A stretch of DNA of 64,000 nucleotides from Thalassobaculum litoreum DSM 18839 (lineage in GTDB: Bacteria; Pseudomonadota; Alphaproteobacteria; Thalassobaculales; Thalassobaculaceae). The stretch lies in assembly GCF_900102465.1 (NCBI RefSeq), contig NZ_FNBW01000010.1, positions 175,522-239,521 on the forward strand. The letters are read 5' to 3'. Position numbers and translations under genes: made by a program. Position 1 is the first letter of the stretch. The number at the start of each line of letters is the position of its first letter. Under the pieces are notes generated by a model. That model worked only from the letters and a program-made list of their open reading frames with translations. It was not told the DNA's origin and searched no databases. This document shows, piece after piece, positions 1 to 11,759 of the stretch.

Positions 1-845
1 GGGCGCTGTCGCTGGCGGTGAACCGGCACGAGCTGAACGAGGTGATCTATTTCGGCCTGGCGCTGGAGGGCAACAACACCGTGCTGCCCTCCTCCCGGCT
101 GTACGAGCCGGAATATCGAAGGAAATGGGCCGAGTTCGACCTGAAGCGGGCCAATGCCCTGCTGGACGAGATGGGCCTGACCGAGCGCGACGACCGCGGC
201 GTGCGGCTGCTGCCGGACGGACGGCCGATGGAGATCATCGTGGAGACCGCCGGCGAAAGCACCGAGGAGACCGACCTGCTGGAGCTGATCCACGACACCT
301 GGCTGGCGGCCGGGATCAAGCTCTACACGCGCCCCTCGGAACGGACCGTGTTCCGCAACCGCATCTTCGCCGGCCAGACCATGATGGCGATCTCCTTCGG
401 CATCGAGAACGGGATCCCGAGCGCGGAGTCCAGCCCGTCCGAATTCGCCCCGACCGCCCAGACCCAGTACATGTGGCCACGCTGGGGCCAGTACTACCAG
501 ACCAAGGGCAAGGCCGGCACCGCGCCGGACATTCCGGAGGCGGTGGAACTGATGGAGCTGTACGATACCTGGCGGCGCTCCTCCACCACCGAGGCGCGGC
601 GCGCCGTGTGGCACGAGATGCTAGAGATCTGGAGCGATCAGGTCTTCTCCATCGGCCTGATCGCGGGCGTGCTGCAGCCGGTGGTGGTCAGCCTGAAGCT
701 GCACAACGTTCCGGTGCAGGCGATCTACAACTGGGACCCGGGGGCCCATTTCGGCATGCACCGCCCGGACACCTTCTTCTTCGGCGCCGAGCGGCCGCGC
801 ACACCCGACCGGGTGCTGACCGCGGCCGCCCGGTCCCGCCAGTAA
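1..845 (+). CDS. ABC transporter substrate-binding protein, family 5 (C-terminal part, 5' truncated)
   Basis: The reading frame is open from base 3, so the gene begins before the window; about 280 C-terminal residues remain. The visible start (ALSLAVNRHELNEVIYFG) matches the 'ALSYAIDREEL' block of periplasmic peptide/nickel-binding proteins (SBP family 5), which deliver peptides or small solutes to a membrane permease. Sixteen bases separate it from two DppB/DppC-type permease genes, as expected for one transport operon. The ligand cannot be deduced. Family and role are well supported by sequence and context; substrate is unknown. Confidence 0.85.
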   Translation, partial: ALSLAVNRHELNEVIYFGLALEGNNTVLPSSRLYEPEYRRKWAEFDLKRANALLDEMGLTERDDRGVRLLPDGRPMEIIVETAGESTEETDLLELIHDTWLAAGIKLYTRPSERTVFRNRIFAGQTMMAISFGIENGIPSAESSPSEFAPTAQTQYMWPRWGQYYQTKGKAGTAPDIPEAVELMELYDTWRRSSTTEARRAVWHEMLEIWSDQVFSIGLIAGVLQPVVVSLKLHNVPVQAIYNWDPGAHFGMHRPDTFFFGAERPRTPDRVLTAAARSRQ

Positions 846-860
846 AGGATCCGGCCGCCC

Positions 861-1859
861 GTGCTCGACTATCTCGCCCGCCGGATCCTCGTGATGATCC
901 CGACGCTGATCGCCATCAGCGTCATCACCTTCATCATCATCCAGCTGCCGCCGGGGGATTACCTGTCGACGCTGATCGCCGAGATGGAGAGCCAGGGCGA
1001 AGCGGTCGATCCGGCCAAGATCGAGGCGCTGCGGGCTCAGTACGGCCTGGATAAGCCGATGTGGGAGCAGTATCTGGTCTGGGCCACGGGCATGCTGCGC
1101 GGCGATTTCGGCTACAGCTTCGAATATCAGCTGCCGGTCAGCGACGTGGTCGGCGACCGAGTGCTGATGACCATCGTGCTGAACTTCGCCACGATCCTGT
1201 TCATCTACGTGGTCTCCTTCCCGATCGGCATCTACTCGGCGACCCACCAGTACAGCGTCGGCGACTACGGCCTGACCTTCATCGGCTTCCTCGGGCTCGC
1301 CACGCCGAACTTCCTGCTGGCCCTGATCCTGCTGTATTTCGCCAATGTCTGGTTCGGCACCTCGATCGGCGGGCTGATGGACCCGTCCTATATCGACCAG
1401 CCCTGGAGCTTCGGGAAAGTGATGTCGGTGCTGGAGCACCTGTGGGTCCCGGTGGTGGTGATCGGCACCGCCGGCACGGCGGCGATGATCCGGCGGCTGC
1501 GCGCCAACCTGCTGGACGAGCTGCAGAAACAGTACGTGGTCACCGCCCGGGCCAAGGGCCTGCCGCCGTTCCGGGCGCTGATGAAGTATCCGCTGCGCAT
1601 GGCCATGAACCCGTTCATCTCCGACATCGGCAACATGCTGCCCCAGGTGGTCTCCGGCTCGGCCGTGGTGTCGATGGTGCTGTCGCTGCCGACCACCGGG
1701 CCGATGCTGATCAACGCGCTGCAGAGCCAGGACATGTATCTCGCCGGCTCGTTCCTGATGTTCCTGGCGGCACTGACCGTGTTCGGCATGCTGCTCTCCG
1801 ACCTGGCGCTGGCCTGGCTCGACCCGCGGATCCGTCTCGGCGGGGGGACCGCGCGATGA
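861..1859 (+). CDS. ABC transporter permease, DppB/OppB type
   Basis: A 332-residue inner-membrane permease of the peptide/nickel ABC family. It starts at a GTG with LDYLARRILVMIPTL, the usual short cytoplasmic leader and first membrane helix of DppB-like proteins. About six hydrophobic segments follow. The cytoplasmic coupling loop (EAA-type, ARAKGLPPFRALMKYPLRMA) sits near residues 222-245. The stop codon overlaps the next start as ATGA (1856-1859), so translation of the two permeases is probably coupled. It would form a heterodimeric channel with the next product. Confidence 0.9.
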   Translation: MLDYLARRILVMIPTLIAISVITFIIIQLPPGDYLSTLIAEMESQGEAVDPAKIEALRAQYGLDKPMWEQYLVWATGMLRGDFGYSFEYQLPVSDVVGDRVLMTIVLNFATILFIYVVSFPIGIYSATHQYSVGDYGLTFIGFLGLATPNFLLALILLYFANVWFGTSIGGLMDPSYIDQPWSFGKVMSVLEHLWVPVVVIGTAGTAAMIRRLRANLLDELQKQYVVTARAKGLPPFRALMKYPLRMAMNPFISDIGNMLPQVVSGSAVVSMVLSLPTTGPMLINALQSQDMYLAGSFLMFLAALTVFGMLLSDLALAWLDPRIRLGGGTAR

Positions 1860-3028
1860 GCGCCGCCAATCCGAACCGACCCAAAGCCCGGCATTTCGTC
1901 GACGCCGCCCCCTTCGATCCGGAACGCGACGAGGTCCTCACGCCGGAGCAGGAACGCTATTACATGGCGTCCCAGTGGCGGATGATGTGGTGGAAGCTGA
2001 AGCGCCACCGCCTCGCGGTCGTCTCCGGGCTGTTCCTGCTGCTGCTCTACGCCTCGGTGCTGATCTCCGAGATGATCGCGCCCTACGCGCTGACCAGCCG
2101 GCACACCGACCATATCTATGCCCCGCCGCAGACCGTGAAGCTGTTCCGCGACGGCCGTTTCGTCGGCCCCTATGTGCTGGGATACGACTACGAGCTCGAT
2201 CTGCGCACCCTGAAGCGGGTCTACACCGCCAATCCGGACAAGGTGCAGCCACTGCGGTTCTTCTGTTCCGGCGATGGGTACCGGTTCTGGGGCCAGATCG
2301 AGATGGATTTCCATCTGGTCTGCCCGGCCGACGGGGGGACCCTGTTCCTGCTCGGGACCGACCGGCTGGGCCGCGACGTGTTCTCGCGCATCGTCTACGG
2401 CACCCGGATTTCGCTGACCGTGGGGCTGATCGGCATCATCGTCAGCTTCGTGCTGGGCATCGTGATCGGCGGGCTGGCGGGGTATTACGGCGGCTGGGTG
2501 GACGCCTGTGTCCAGCGGGTAATCGAGGTGATCCGCTCGTTCCCGGAGCTGCCCCTGTGGATGGCCCTGTCGGCCGCCCTGCCGGTGACCTGGTCGCCGA
2601 TCCTGATCTATTTCGGCATCACCCTGATCCTCGGTCTGCTGGACTGGACCGGCCTCGCCCGGGCGGTGCGCTCCAAGCTGCTCAGCCTGCGCGAGGAGGA
2701 TTTCTGCGTCGCCGCCGAGCTGATGGGGGCGAAGCCGAAACGCATCATCGGCCGCCACCTGCTGCCCAGTTTCATGAGCCACCTGATCGCCTCGGCCACC
2801 CTGTCGATCCCGACCATGATCCTGGGCGAGACGGCCCTGTCGTTCCTCGGCCTCGGCCTGCGCCCGCCGATCACCAGTTGGGGCGTGCTGCTGACCGAGG
2901 CGCAGAACATCAACGCGGTGGAGCTGTATCCCTGGATCATGACCCCGGTGGTGCCGGTGATCCTGGTGGTGCTGGCGTTCAACTTCTTCGGCGACGGGCT
3001 GAGGGACGCGGCGGATCCGTATAAGTAG
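1856..3028 (+). CDS. ABC transporter permease, DppC/OppC type
   Basis: A 390-residue permease partnering the preceding DppB-like protein. The ATG overlaps the upstream stop. It has a cytoplasmic N-terminus of about 50 residues, a first membrane helix at about 53-71, then an unusually long periplasmic insert of about 110 residues. That insert ends in LLGTDRLGRDVFSRIVYGTR, the signature entry to the DppC core. The coupling loop (AAELMGAKPKRIIGRHLLP) is intact. At about 390 residues it is longer than E. coli DppC (about 300) because of the insert. No ATPase gene follows; the next gene is convergent, so ATPases must lie upstream or elsewhere. Confidence 0.9.
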   Translation: MSAANPNRPKARHFVDAAPFDPERDEVLTPEQERYYMASQWRMMWWKLKRHRLAVVSGLFLLLLYASVLISEMIAPYALTSRHTDHIYAPPQTVKLFRDGRFVGPYVLGYDYELDLRTLKRVYTANPDKVQPLRFFCSGDGYRFWGQIEMDFHLVCPADGGTLFLLGTDRLGRDVFSRIVYGTRISLTVGLIGIIVSFVLGIVIGGLAGYYGGWVDACVQRVIEVIRSFPELPLWMALSAALPVTWSPILIYFGITLILGLLDWTGLARAVRSKLLSLREEDFCVAAELMGAKPKRIIGRHLLPSFMSHLIASATLSIPTMILGETALSFLGLGLRPPITSWGVLLTEAQNINAVELYPWIMTPVVPVILVVLAFNFFGDGLRDAADPYK

Positions 3029-3081
3029 GCGTTCCCCCGGAACAGGTCCGGGGAGTGATCTAAGGGGGGTGAGGACGCCTA
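3026..3081. terminator. Large inverted-repeat structure between convergent genes
   Basis: The segment between the permease and methyltransferase genes folds as an outer 7-bp stem (3026-3032 with 3075-3081, TAGGCGT/ACGCCTA) around an inner 7-bp stem (3035-3041 with 3047-3053, CCCCGGA/TCCGGGG). The outer arms contain both genes' stop codons. There is no T-run, so it is at best a weak bidirectional terminator. The inner stem resembles hairpins at 26149 and 27574. Confidence 0.5.
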
Positions 3082-4170
3082 CCGCTTGCCGCCGACGAAC
3101 ACCTTCGACAGATAGGCCTTGTCCACCGCGTCCACCGCGAACCCGGCCGCCGCCAGGAGCGACGGAACGTCGGCGCCGATCCAGTCGGCGTAATACGGCT
3201 CGTGGAACTGCTCCGGGAAACTCCGCAGCACCGGGTCCAGCGCCGGGGTGTCGCCGAGCTGGAGCGAGTCCACCAGCACCAGCCGGCCGCCCGGCCTCAG
3301 CACCCGCCGCACCTCGGCCAGAACCTCGGCGCGGATCTTCTTCGGCAGTTCGTGGAACAGGTAGCTCGCCGTCACCAGATCGACCGAGCCGTCGGGCAGC
3401 GGGATCGCCTCCGCCTTGGCGCGGTGCCAGGTCACGTCCCGGCCGGCGAGGCGGCGCTGCGCCTTGTCCAGATACGCCCGCGACAGGTCGAGCCCCTGCA
3501 GGTCCAGCGCCGGGGCCGCCTGACCCACCGCCTCCAGCATGGCGCCGGTACCGGTCGCCAGGTCGAGCAGGGTGACGCCGGCGCCGAAGCCCGGACCGTC
3601 GGGCGAGCCACGCGCCCGCAGCCACTCCACCACCGGCACCACGCCCTGGCGGCGCATGGCCTGGGCCAGCCCGCCGAACAGCACCTCCACCTGGGTGTCG
3701 TAGAGATCCGCCGACTCCTCTGTCAGCCAGCCGCCGGACTGGTAGTGGAAGTTCTGCAGGTAGTAGCGCGGATAGCCGTCCTCCTCCGGCACCGGCTCGA
3801 CGGCTGGCTCCTGGCCCTGCTTCAGGCGCCGGCGCAGGGCCACCCTGGGCAGGTCGCGCCAGTAGCCGGCCATCTCGCCCACCGCCGCCGGTCGCGGCCG
3901 CAGATCGGCCGGCATCGGGTAGGTGCCGTTCCGGACATGGGCCGCGTCGCGGGCCATCAGGGCCAGCGCGCCCCGGCTGAGGGCCGCCTGGATCCGGGCG
4001 CCCCGGAGCCGTCCGCGCAGGGTCGGCCGGCGCTTCTCGGTCGGGTCGATCCGCGCGAACCAGGACCGGGTCGCCAGGTAGTTCCCGAGATACCAGGCCA
4101 TCCGTGTGCCCTGGCCGAGGCCGTAGCCGAGCAGTGCGCCGGGCCGGCCCGATTGTGTCGTGATACTCAT
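3079..4170 (-). CDS. Class I SAM-dependent methyltransferase
   Basis: A 363-residue protein with a Rossmann methyltransferase domain in its C-terminal half. SAM-binding motif I is [10 protein letters not shown] at residues 201-210. An acidic end of strand 2 ([14 protein letters not shown]) follows, and then SYLFHELP and [13 protein letters not shown], typical of Methyltransf_11/25 enzymes. The first ~190 residues are not a recognised catalytic domain. The ATG at 4170 is chosen; a TTG ten codons upstream is possible, and neither has a good ribosome binding site. The substrate is unknown and the gene is not in an obvious operon. Confidence 0.75.
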   Translation of the reverse strand: MSITTQSGRPGALLGYGLGQGTRMAWYLGNYLATRSWFARIDPTEKRRPTLRGRLRGARIQAALSRGALALMARDAAHVRNGTYPMPADLRPRPAAVGEMAGYWRDLPRVALRRRLKQGQEPAVEPVPEEDGYPRYYLQNFHYQSGGWLTEESADLYDTQVEVLFGGLAQAMRRQGVVPVVEWLRARGSPDGPGFGAGVTLLDLATGTGAMLEAVGQAAPALDLQGLDLSRAYLDKAQRRLAGRDVTWHRAKAEAIPLPDGSVDLVTASYLFHELPKKIRAEVLAEVRRVLRPGGRLVLVDSLQLGDTPALDPVLRSFPEQFHEPYYADWIGADVPSLLAAAGFAVDAVDKAYLSKVFVGGKR

Positions 4171-4347
4171 AGGGAAGAAATCGGTCCGCGCGGCGGTCAA
4201 TCAAGAGTTGGGGCAAGAGTTCGCCCCTGGACGCCGCACACGGCCGGAGCCCGCGTCGCAAGGGTTGTCGCACCGGCTGCGCTGTGGCACATCCCGGCGC
4301 AACCCGGATCGACAAGGGCCGGTTTCGTAGCTGGGGAGAGACCCGAG

Positions 4348-5541
4348 ATGGCCGATTACCGTACTCTCGACGGCGCCGATGTCGCCGGTAAGCGCGTGCT
4401 GCTGCGCCTGGACCTGAACGTGCCGATGAAGGACGGGGCCGTGACCGACGCGACCCGGATCGAGCGGGCCGCCCCGACCGTCGCCGAACTGGCGGAAAAG
4501 GGCGCGAAGGTCGTCGTGGTCTCCCATTACGGCCGGCCCAAGGGCAAGCCGAACGCCGGGATGTCCCTGAAGCCGATCGTCGAGCCGCTGTCCGCGGCCG
4601 TCGGCCGCCCGGTCGCCTTCGCCGAGGACTGCATCGGCGCCGCGGCCGAGAGCGCCGTCGCCAAGTTGGGTGACGGTGACGTCGTGCTGCTGGAGAACCT
4701 GCGCTTCCATGCCGGCGAAGAGGCGAACGACCCGGCATTCGTCGCCGGCCTGGTCAAGCTGGCCGACCTCTATGTGAACGACGCCTTCTCCGCCGCCCAC
4801 CGGGCCCACGGTTCGATCGACGGGGTGGCGCGCAAGCTGCCGGCGATCGCCGGGCGGCTGATGGAGGCCGAGCTGAAGGCCCTGACCCGCGCCCTGGAGC
4901 GCCCGGAGCGCCCGGTCGCCGCCGTGGTCGGCGGGGCCAAGGTCAGCACCAAGCTGGACCTGCTCGGCAATCTGGTCTCCCGGGTCGACGTGCTGGCCAT
5001 CGGCGGCGGCATGGCCAATACCTTCCTGCATGCCGGCGGGGTGGAGATCGGCAAGTCCCTGGCCGAGCGCGACCTGGCCGACACCGTGAAGGAGATCCAG
5101 GCCAAGGCGGAGTCCGCCGGCTGCGACATCCTGCTGGCGGTGGATGCGGTGGTCGCCGACACCCTGGCGGCGGGGGTGGAGACGCAGACCGTCGATATTC
5201 TCGATGTTCCCGCGGATAAAATGATCCTCGATGTCGGTCCCAAGACCGTGGCCGCCATCGCCAAGCGGCTGGAGGACTGCAAGACCCTGGTGTGGAACGG
5301 CCCGGTCGGCGCGTTCGAGACGGCGCCGTTCGATGCCGGCACCAACGCCCTGGCGAAGGCCGCCGCCGACCTGACAGATCGCGGCCAGATCCTGTCGGTG
5401 GCGGGCGGCGGCGACACGGTGGCGGCCCTGGCCCATGCCGGGGTGATCGACCGGTTCTCCTACGTCTCGACGGCGGGCGGCGCCTTCCTGGAATGGCTGG
5501 AGGGCAAGGACCTGCCGGGCGTGGCGGTGCTGAAGGCGTGA
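4348..5541 (+). CDS. pgk: Phosphoglycerate kinase
   Basis: A 397-residue cytosolic glycolytic/gluconeogenic enzyme that transfers phosphate between 1,3-bisphosphoglycerate and ADP. The N-terminal substrate motif ([11 protein letters not shown]), the [10 protein letters not shown] block, the [15 protein letters not shown] nucleotide-domain segment and the C-terminal GGGDTVAA loop are all present, and length is normal. The ATG follows a GGGGAG ribosome binding site at 4333-4338. Here pgk stands alone rather than next to gap and fba. It precedes pckA on the same strand, a grouping that fits gluconeogenic carbon flow. Confidence 0.97.
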   Translation: MADYRTLDGADVAGKRVLLRLDLNVPMKDGAVTDATRIERAAPTVAELAEKGAKVVVVSHYGRPKGKPNAGMSLKPIVEPLSAAVGRPVAFAEDCIGAAAESAVAKLGDGDVVLLENLRFHAGEEANDPAFVAGLVKLADLYVNDAFSAAHRAHGSIDGVARKLPAIAGRLMEAELKALTRALERPERPVAAVVGGAKVSTKLDLLGNLVSRVDVLAIGGGMANTFLHAGGVEIGKSLAERDLADTVKEIQAKAESAGCDILLAVDAVVADTLAAGVETQTVDILDVPADKMILDVGPKTVAAIAKRLEDCKTLVWNGPVGAFETAPFDAGTNALAKAAADLTDRGQILSVAGGGDTVAALAHAGVIDRFSYVSTAGGAFLEWLEGKDLPGVAVLKA

Positions 5542-5545
5542 CGCC

Positions 5546-5579
5546 CGGTGCCGACGGCGCGACACTCGGTGCCGACGGC
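5546..5579 (+). repeat. Short 21-bp-period tandem repeat after pgk
   Basis: The 13-mer CGGTGCCGACGGC occurs at 5546-5558 and again at 5567-5579, directly after the pgk stop codon. The rest of the 199-base pgk-pckA gap shows no clear hairpin terminator; it must hold the pckA promoter. Confidence 0.6.
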
Positions 5580-5740
5580 ATGACGCACAGGGCATTGTGC
5601 GACGGCATCGCGCGACGTATCGCCGCGCCGCCGGAGACCGAATTTCCGGGCGGATCGTTGCCTTTCGGTGACAGTTCGCCTATCCAAACGACGTCCGGCC
5701 ACGAAATGAGCCGGCATTCAGCATTACCTGGAGAGGACAC

Positions 5741-7342
<1,602 letters not shown>

Positions 7343-7362
7343 TCCGAGTTGCCTGCCGGGCC

Positions 7363-7974
7363 TCAGTGTCCGGCAGGCGCCACACTCCTCTCGACCACCC
7401 GATCGATGAGCCCCCACTCGACCGCCTCTTCCGCCGTCATGAAGCGGTCGCGGTCCAGGGTGCGTTCCACCTCCTCCTCGCTGCGGCCGCAGTGTTCGGC
7501 ATAAAGCCGGATCATCCGTCGCTTGGTGCGCTGCATCTCCTCGGCATGGATCAGGATGTCCGACGCCTGGCCCTGGAAGCCGCCGAGCGGCTGGTGGACG
7601 TGCAGGCTGGCATTGGGCAGTGCCGCCCGCGCCCCCGGCTCGCCCGCCATCAGCAGGAACGACCCCATGGAGCGCGCCGTGCCCATGCACAGGGTCTCCA
7701 CCGGCGCCCGGATGTAGCGCATGGTGTCGTACATCGCGAGACCGCTGGTGACCACGCCGCCGGGTGAGTTGATGTACAGATGGATCGGCTTGCGCGGGTT
7801 CTCGGCCTCCAGAAACAGCAGCTGGGCGCAGACCAGGGCCGAGACCGTGTCGTTCACCTCGCCGTTCAGGAAGATGATCCGCTCCCGCAGCAGCCGTGAA
7901 TAGATGTCGAAGGATCGCTCTCCGGCACTCGATTGTTCCACGACCATGGGGACGAGCTGCATCGCGTCACGCAT
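7363..7974 (-). CDS. clpP: ATP-dependent Clp protease proteolytic subunit (ClpP paralogue)
   Basis: A 203-residue serine protease subunit expected to form heptameric rings degrading substrates fed by a ClpX/ClpA ATPase. The triad is complete: Ser102 (RSMGS), His127 (HVHQPLGG) and Asp176 (RDRFMT). This is the same spacing as in E. coli ClpP. The serine context is GTARSMGSF instead of the usual GQAASMGA. The ATG at 7974 is fixed by an excellent AGGAGG site a few bases upstream. No clpX or tig gene is adjacent, so this is probably the second, stand-alone ClpP that many alphaproteobacteria carry. Confidence 0.9.
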   Translation of the reverse strand: MRDAMQLVPMVVEQSSAGERSFDIYSRLLRERIIFLNGEVNDTVSALVCAQLLFLEAENPRKPIHLYINSPGGVVTSGLAMYDTMRYIRAPVETLCMGTARSMGSFLLMAGEPGARAALPNASLHVHQPLGGFQGQASDILIHAEEMQRTKRRMIRLYAEHCGRSEEEVERTLDRDRFMTAEEAVEWGLIDRVVERSVAPAGH

Positions 7975-8018
7975 CGGTGACCTCCTGGATACCGGTGATA
8001 TGGATTGGGTCGGGGGGA

Positions 8019-8393
8019 TCAGGCCGCCAGCATGACCGGGCCGCGATCGGTGTTCGCCGGCACCAGCCGGTGCCCCGACAGCCGGGCATCCGTCAGATCG
8101 TGGATGATCGTCAGCCGGGTCCCGCCGGCAAGGCCGGGAGCAATCCGGAAGGTCACCATGCTCTCCAGATGCGGCGGCTCGGCGTCGCGCATGCGATAGC
8201 GGATCTCCTTGCCCGGTACGGTGTGGACCGGCTCCGGATCTGCAAGATCCTTTTCCGGCAACCATTTCTTCCGCATCTCCGGCGAACTGATCGCCCGCCA
8301 GGCGGTTTCCACGGGGGCATCGAGGTCGTAGTCGAACTTCAGGGTCGCGGGATGTTCTGTCGACTCCCCCGGCGCGCGCTTCGGATCGCTCAT
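8019..8393 (-). CDS. SRPBCC / AHSA1-type domain protein
   Basis: A 124-residue protein with an activator-of-Hsp90-ATPase-homologue (START-like) fold. Its start [20 protein letters not shown] and the later MRKKWLP segment match this family, which forms a small hydrophobic ligand cavity. The start at 8393 overlaps the stop of the upstream ArsR gene as ATGA, so the pair is translationally coupled. ArsR/AHSA1 pairs are common in proteobacteria; the ligand is unknown. The C-terminus ([12 protein letters not shown]) appears slightly short of the final helix expected for the family. Confidence 0.75.
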   Translation of the reverse strand: MSDPKRAPGESTEHPATLKFDYDLDAPVETAWRAISSPEMRKKWLPEKDLADPEPVHTVPGKEIRYRMRDAEPPHLESMVTFRIAPGLAGGTRLTIIHDLTDARLSGHRLVPANTDRGPVMLAA

Positions 8394-8704
8394 GGCTCCA
8401 TGTCCTTCAGAAGGTCCGACAAGGCATTGACCCGGGCCGGCCAGTAGGCGCGGTACCGTTCCAGCCATCCCGCGATCAGGGCCAGGCCGTCCGGGTCGAT
8501 CTCATAGTTCACGACGCGTCCCTGGCGCTCCTCGCGCACCAGTCGCGCCTGACGCAACACGGAGAGATGCTGGGAGATGGCCGGCTGGCTGATCGACATG
8601 CCCTGGCGCAGCGCGCTGGCATTCATCCGGCCTGCGGCAAGCTTCTCGAAAAGGGCCCGTCTGGTCGGGTCGGCCAGCGCCCTGAAGATCTCGTTCTCGA
8701 TCAT
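8390..8704 (-). CDS. ArsR-family transcriptional regulator
   Basis: A 104-residue winged-helix repressor. The N-terminus [20 protein letters not shown] and the recognition region [21 protein letters not shown] are typical of ArsR/SmtB proteins. No obvious metal-binding cysteine pair is present, so it likely belongs to the non-metal branch that travels with AHSA1-domain proteins. A long perfect palindrome abuts the start codon (8705-8736), leaving no room for a ribosome binding site: either the message is leaderless or the true start is internal. Autorepression through the palindrome is likely. Confidence 0.88.
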   Translation of the reverse strand: MIENEIFRALADPTRRALFEKLAAGRMNASALRQGMSISQPAISQHLSVLRQARLVREERQGRVVNYEIDPDGLALIAGWLERYRAYWPARVNALSDLLKDMEP

Positions 8705-8736
8705 GCCAACACATAAGCACAGACTTATGTGTTGGC
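8705..8736 (-). promoter_or_regulatory. Operator-like palindrome of the ArsR gene
   Basis: Two perfect 13-bp arms (8705-8717 GCCAACACATAAG and 8724-8736 CTTATGTGTTGGC) flank a 6-base spacer. They lie immediately upstream of the ArsR start codon. ArsR dimers typically bind such sites, so this is the expected autoregulatory operator; binding is inferred. Confidence 0.8.
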
Positions 8737-8739
8737 CAA

Positions 8740-8810
8740 GGGCAAAACGAGACCGACCACGCAGCGCGGTTCATATCGCTGCGTGGTGCTGTTCGAACGG
8801 TGCTTTGCCC
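8740..8810 (-). terminator. Hairpin terminator downstream of the phasin gene
   Basis: Read on the minus strand after the phasin stop, an 11-bp stem (8777-8787 with 8756-8766, ACCACGCAGCG/CGCTGCGTGGT) with a 10-base loop is followed by GTTTTG. An outer pairing GGGCAAA/TTTGCCC (8740-8746 with 8804-8810) encloses it. It separates the phasin transcript from the ArsR promoter. Confidence 0.6.
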
Positions 8811-8812
8811 GT

Positions 8813-9271
8813 TTAGGCCGACGGCGTCTGGGTCACGTCGCTGACGACCTTCTGTCCGATCTCGCCCAGCTTCTTGGCCTCGGTCATATAGTCGTCGGCC
8901 GCCTTCTTCATCCATTCCTGCTGCATCTCCGCGGCCTGGACGAACGAGCCGCAGCCCGCCAGGGCGTGGCCGAACTCGGCGTCGTAGCGCAGACGCTGGG
9001 CGACGAACCGGGTCATTTCCTGATTCAGCTCGGCCATGCCCTCGACATAGCGGCCGAAGGCCTGGGACGTCGCCTCCACCAGCGGCCCCTGAAAGGCGGT
9101 GAGGGTCGCGGCCTGCTTGTCGGCCGTCTCCGTCCACCCGTTGGATTGCGCGACATCGTGCGCGGCCTTGGCCATCGACTTCGTCGTCTTCTCCACCGCC
9201 TCGCGTCCGGCCTTCACCGACTCGTCGACGGTCTGTTCGATTTCGGAGGTCTCTTTCGACTGCTTGTTCAT
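8813..9271 (-). CDS. Phasin family protein
   Basis: A 152-residue, largely helical, Ala/Lys/Glu/Gln-rich protein of the phasin_2 type; these amphipathic proteins coat polyhydroxyalkanoate granules or bind other surfaces. Visible signs are long amphipathic stretches such as AELNQEMTRFVAQRLRYDA and QQEWMKKAADDYMTEAKK. The ATG at 9271 has an AGGGAG site. No PHA synthase is nearby, so a granule role is inferred from family only. A perfect FNR/FixK-type box lies about 120 bases upstream (9390-9405), suggesting control by oxygen or redox state. Confidence 0.78.
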   Translation of the reverse strand: MNKQSKETSEIEQTVDESVKAGREAVEKTTKSMAKAAHDVAQSNGWTETADKQAATLTAFQGPLVEATSQAFGRYVEGMAELNQEMTRFVAQRLRYDAEFGHALAGCGSFVQAAEMQQEWMKKAADDYMTEAKKLGEIGQKVVSDVTQTPSA

Positions 9272-10552
<1,281 letters not shown>

Positions 10553-10589
10553 CGGGTAAGCGCGTTCGCACCGTACGGAGCGGGGAACG

Positions 10590-11759
10590 ATGAACATTCA
10601 TGAGTATCAGGCCAAGACTCTCTTGGCCAAATATGGCGTCGCCGTGCCCAAGGGCGGGGTGGCGTTCACCCCGGACGAGGCCGTCAAGGTCGCCGAAGGG
10701 CTGGGCGGACCGGTCTGGGTCGTCAAGGCGCAGATCCACGCCGGCGGCCGCGGCAAGGGCGGCGGCGTCAAGGTCGTGAAGTCGATCGACGACGTCCGGG
10801 CCGAGGCGGAGCGCATGCTGGGCATGACCCTGGTCACGCACCAGACCGGCCCGGAAGGCAAGGAAGTGAAGCGGGTCTATGTGGAGGACGGCTCCGACAT
10901 CGCCCGTGAGCTGTACCTCTCCTTCCTGGTCGACCGGTCGACCTCGCGGGTGACCGTGATCGCCTCCACCGAAGGCGGCATGGACATCGAAGAGGTCGCC
11001 GAGAAGACCCCGGAGAAGATCCTGACCGTGGCGATCGACCCGGTGACCGGCATGTCCGGCCACTACGCCCGGCGGATCGCCTTCGCGCTCGGCCTCGAGG
11101 GCAAGCAGATCGGTGCGGCGGTCAAGTTCATGACCGGCCTGTACGACGCCTTCACCGGCCTCGACGCGTCGCTGATGGAGATCAACCCGCTGGTGGTGAC
11201 CGGTGCCGGCGACCTCATCGCGCTCGATGCCAAGATGAACTTCGACGACAACGCCCTCTACCGTCACAAGGACGTCGCCGAGATGCGCGACGAGGACGAA
11301 GAGGATCCGATGGAGCTCGAGGCGGGCAAGTACGAGCTGAACTACGTGAAGCTCGACGGCTCGATCGGCTGCATGGTGAACGGCGCCGGCCTGGCGATGG
11401 CCACCATGGACATCATCAAGCTGTACGGCGGCGAGCCGGCCAACTTCCTCGATGTCGGCGGCGGTGCCACGAAGGAGCGGGTGACCGCGGCCTTCAAGAT
11501 CATCCTGTCCGACAAGAACGTCGAGGGCATCCTGGTCAACATCTTCGGCGGCATCATGCGCTGCGACGTGATCGCCGAGGGCGTGGTCGCCGCGGCCAAG
11601 GAGGTCAGCCTCCACGTGCCGCTGGTGGTGCGCCTGGAAGGCACCAACGTGGAGCTCGGCAAGCAGATCCTCGAGGACAGCGGCCTGCCGATCGTGTCGG
11701 CCGACAACCTCGGCGACGCCGCCCAGAAAATCGTCAAAGCCGTGAAGGAGGCCGCATAA
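10590..11759 (+). CDS. sucC: Succinate-CoA ligase (ADP-forming), beta subunit
   Basis: A 389-residue ATP-grasp subunit that binds nucleotide and succinate in the conversion of succinyl-CoA to succinate. The N-terminus [17 protein letters not shown], the ATP-grasp strand [14 protein letters not shown] and the C-terminal [15 protein letters not shown] are hallmark sequences. It has a GGGGAACG ribosome binding site. Its stop overlaps the sucD start by one base (TAATG), so the two subunits are translationally coupled for equal synthesis. Confidence 0.97.
   Translation: MNIHEYQAKTLLAKYGVAVPKGGVAFTPDEAVKVAEGLGGPVWVVKAQIHAGGRGKGGGVKVVKSIDDVRAEAERMLGMTLVTHQTGPEGKEVKRVYVEDGSDIARELYLSFLVDRSTSRVTVIASTEGGMDIEEVAEKTPEKILTVAIDPVTGMSGHYARRIAFALGLEGKQIGAAVKFMTGLYDAFTGLDASLMEINPLVVTGAGDLIALDAKMNFDDNALYRHKDVAEMRDEDEEDPMELEAGKYELNYVKLDGSIGCMVNGAGLAMATMDIIKLYGGEPANFLDVGGGATKERVTAAFKIILSDKNVEGILVNIFGGIMRCDVIAEGVVAAAKEVSLHVPLVVRLEGTNVELGKQILEDSGLPIVSADNLGDAAQKIVKAVKEAA

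Noticed and set aside
1388..4738. Minus-strand open frame of over 1,100 codons opposite the ABC permease and pgk genes
   Set aside because: It runs antisense to clear genes, is rich in Arg/Pro/Gly from GC-biased third positions and has no domain; it is a composition artefact.
7896..8447. Plus-strand open frame opposite the AHSA1-domain gene
   Set aside because: No ribosome binding site or domain; the minus-strand ArsR/AHSA1 pair with its ATGA overlap explains the region.
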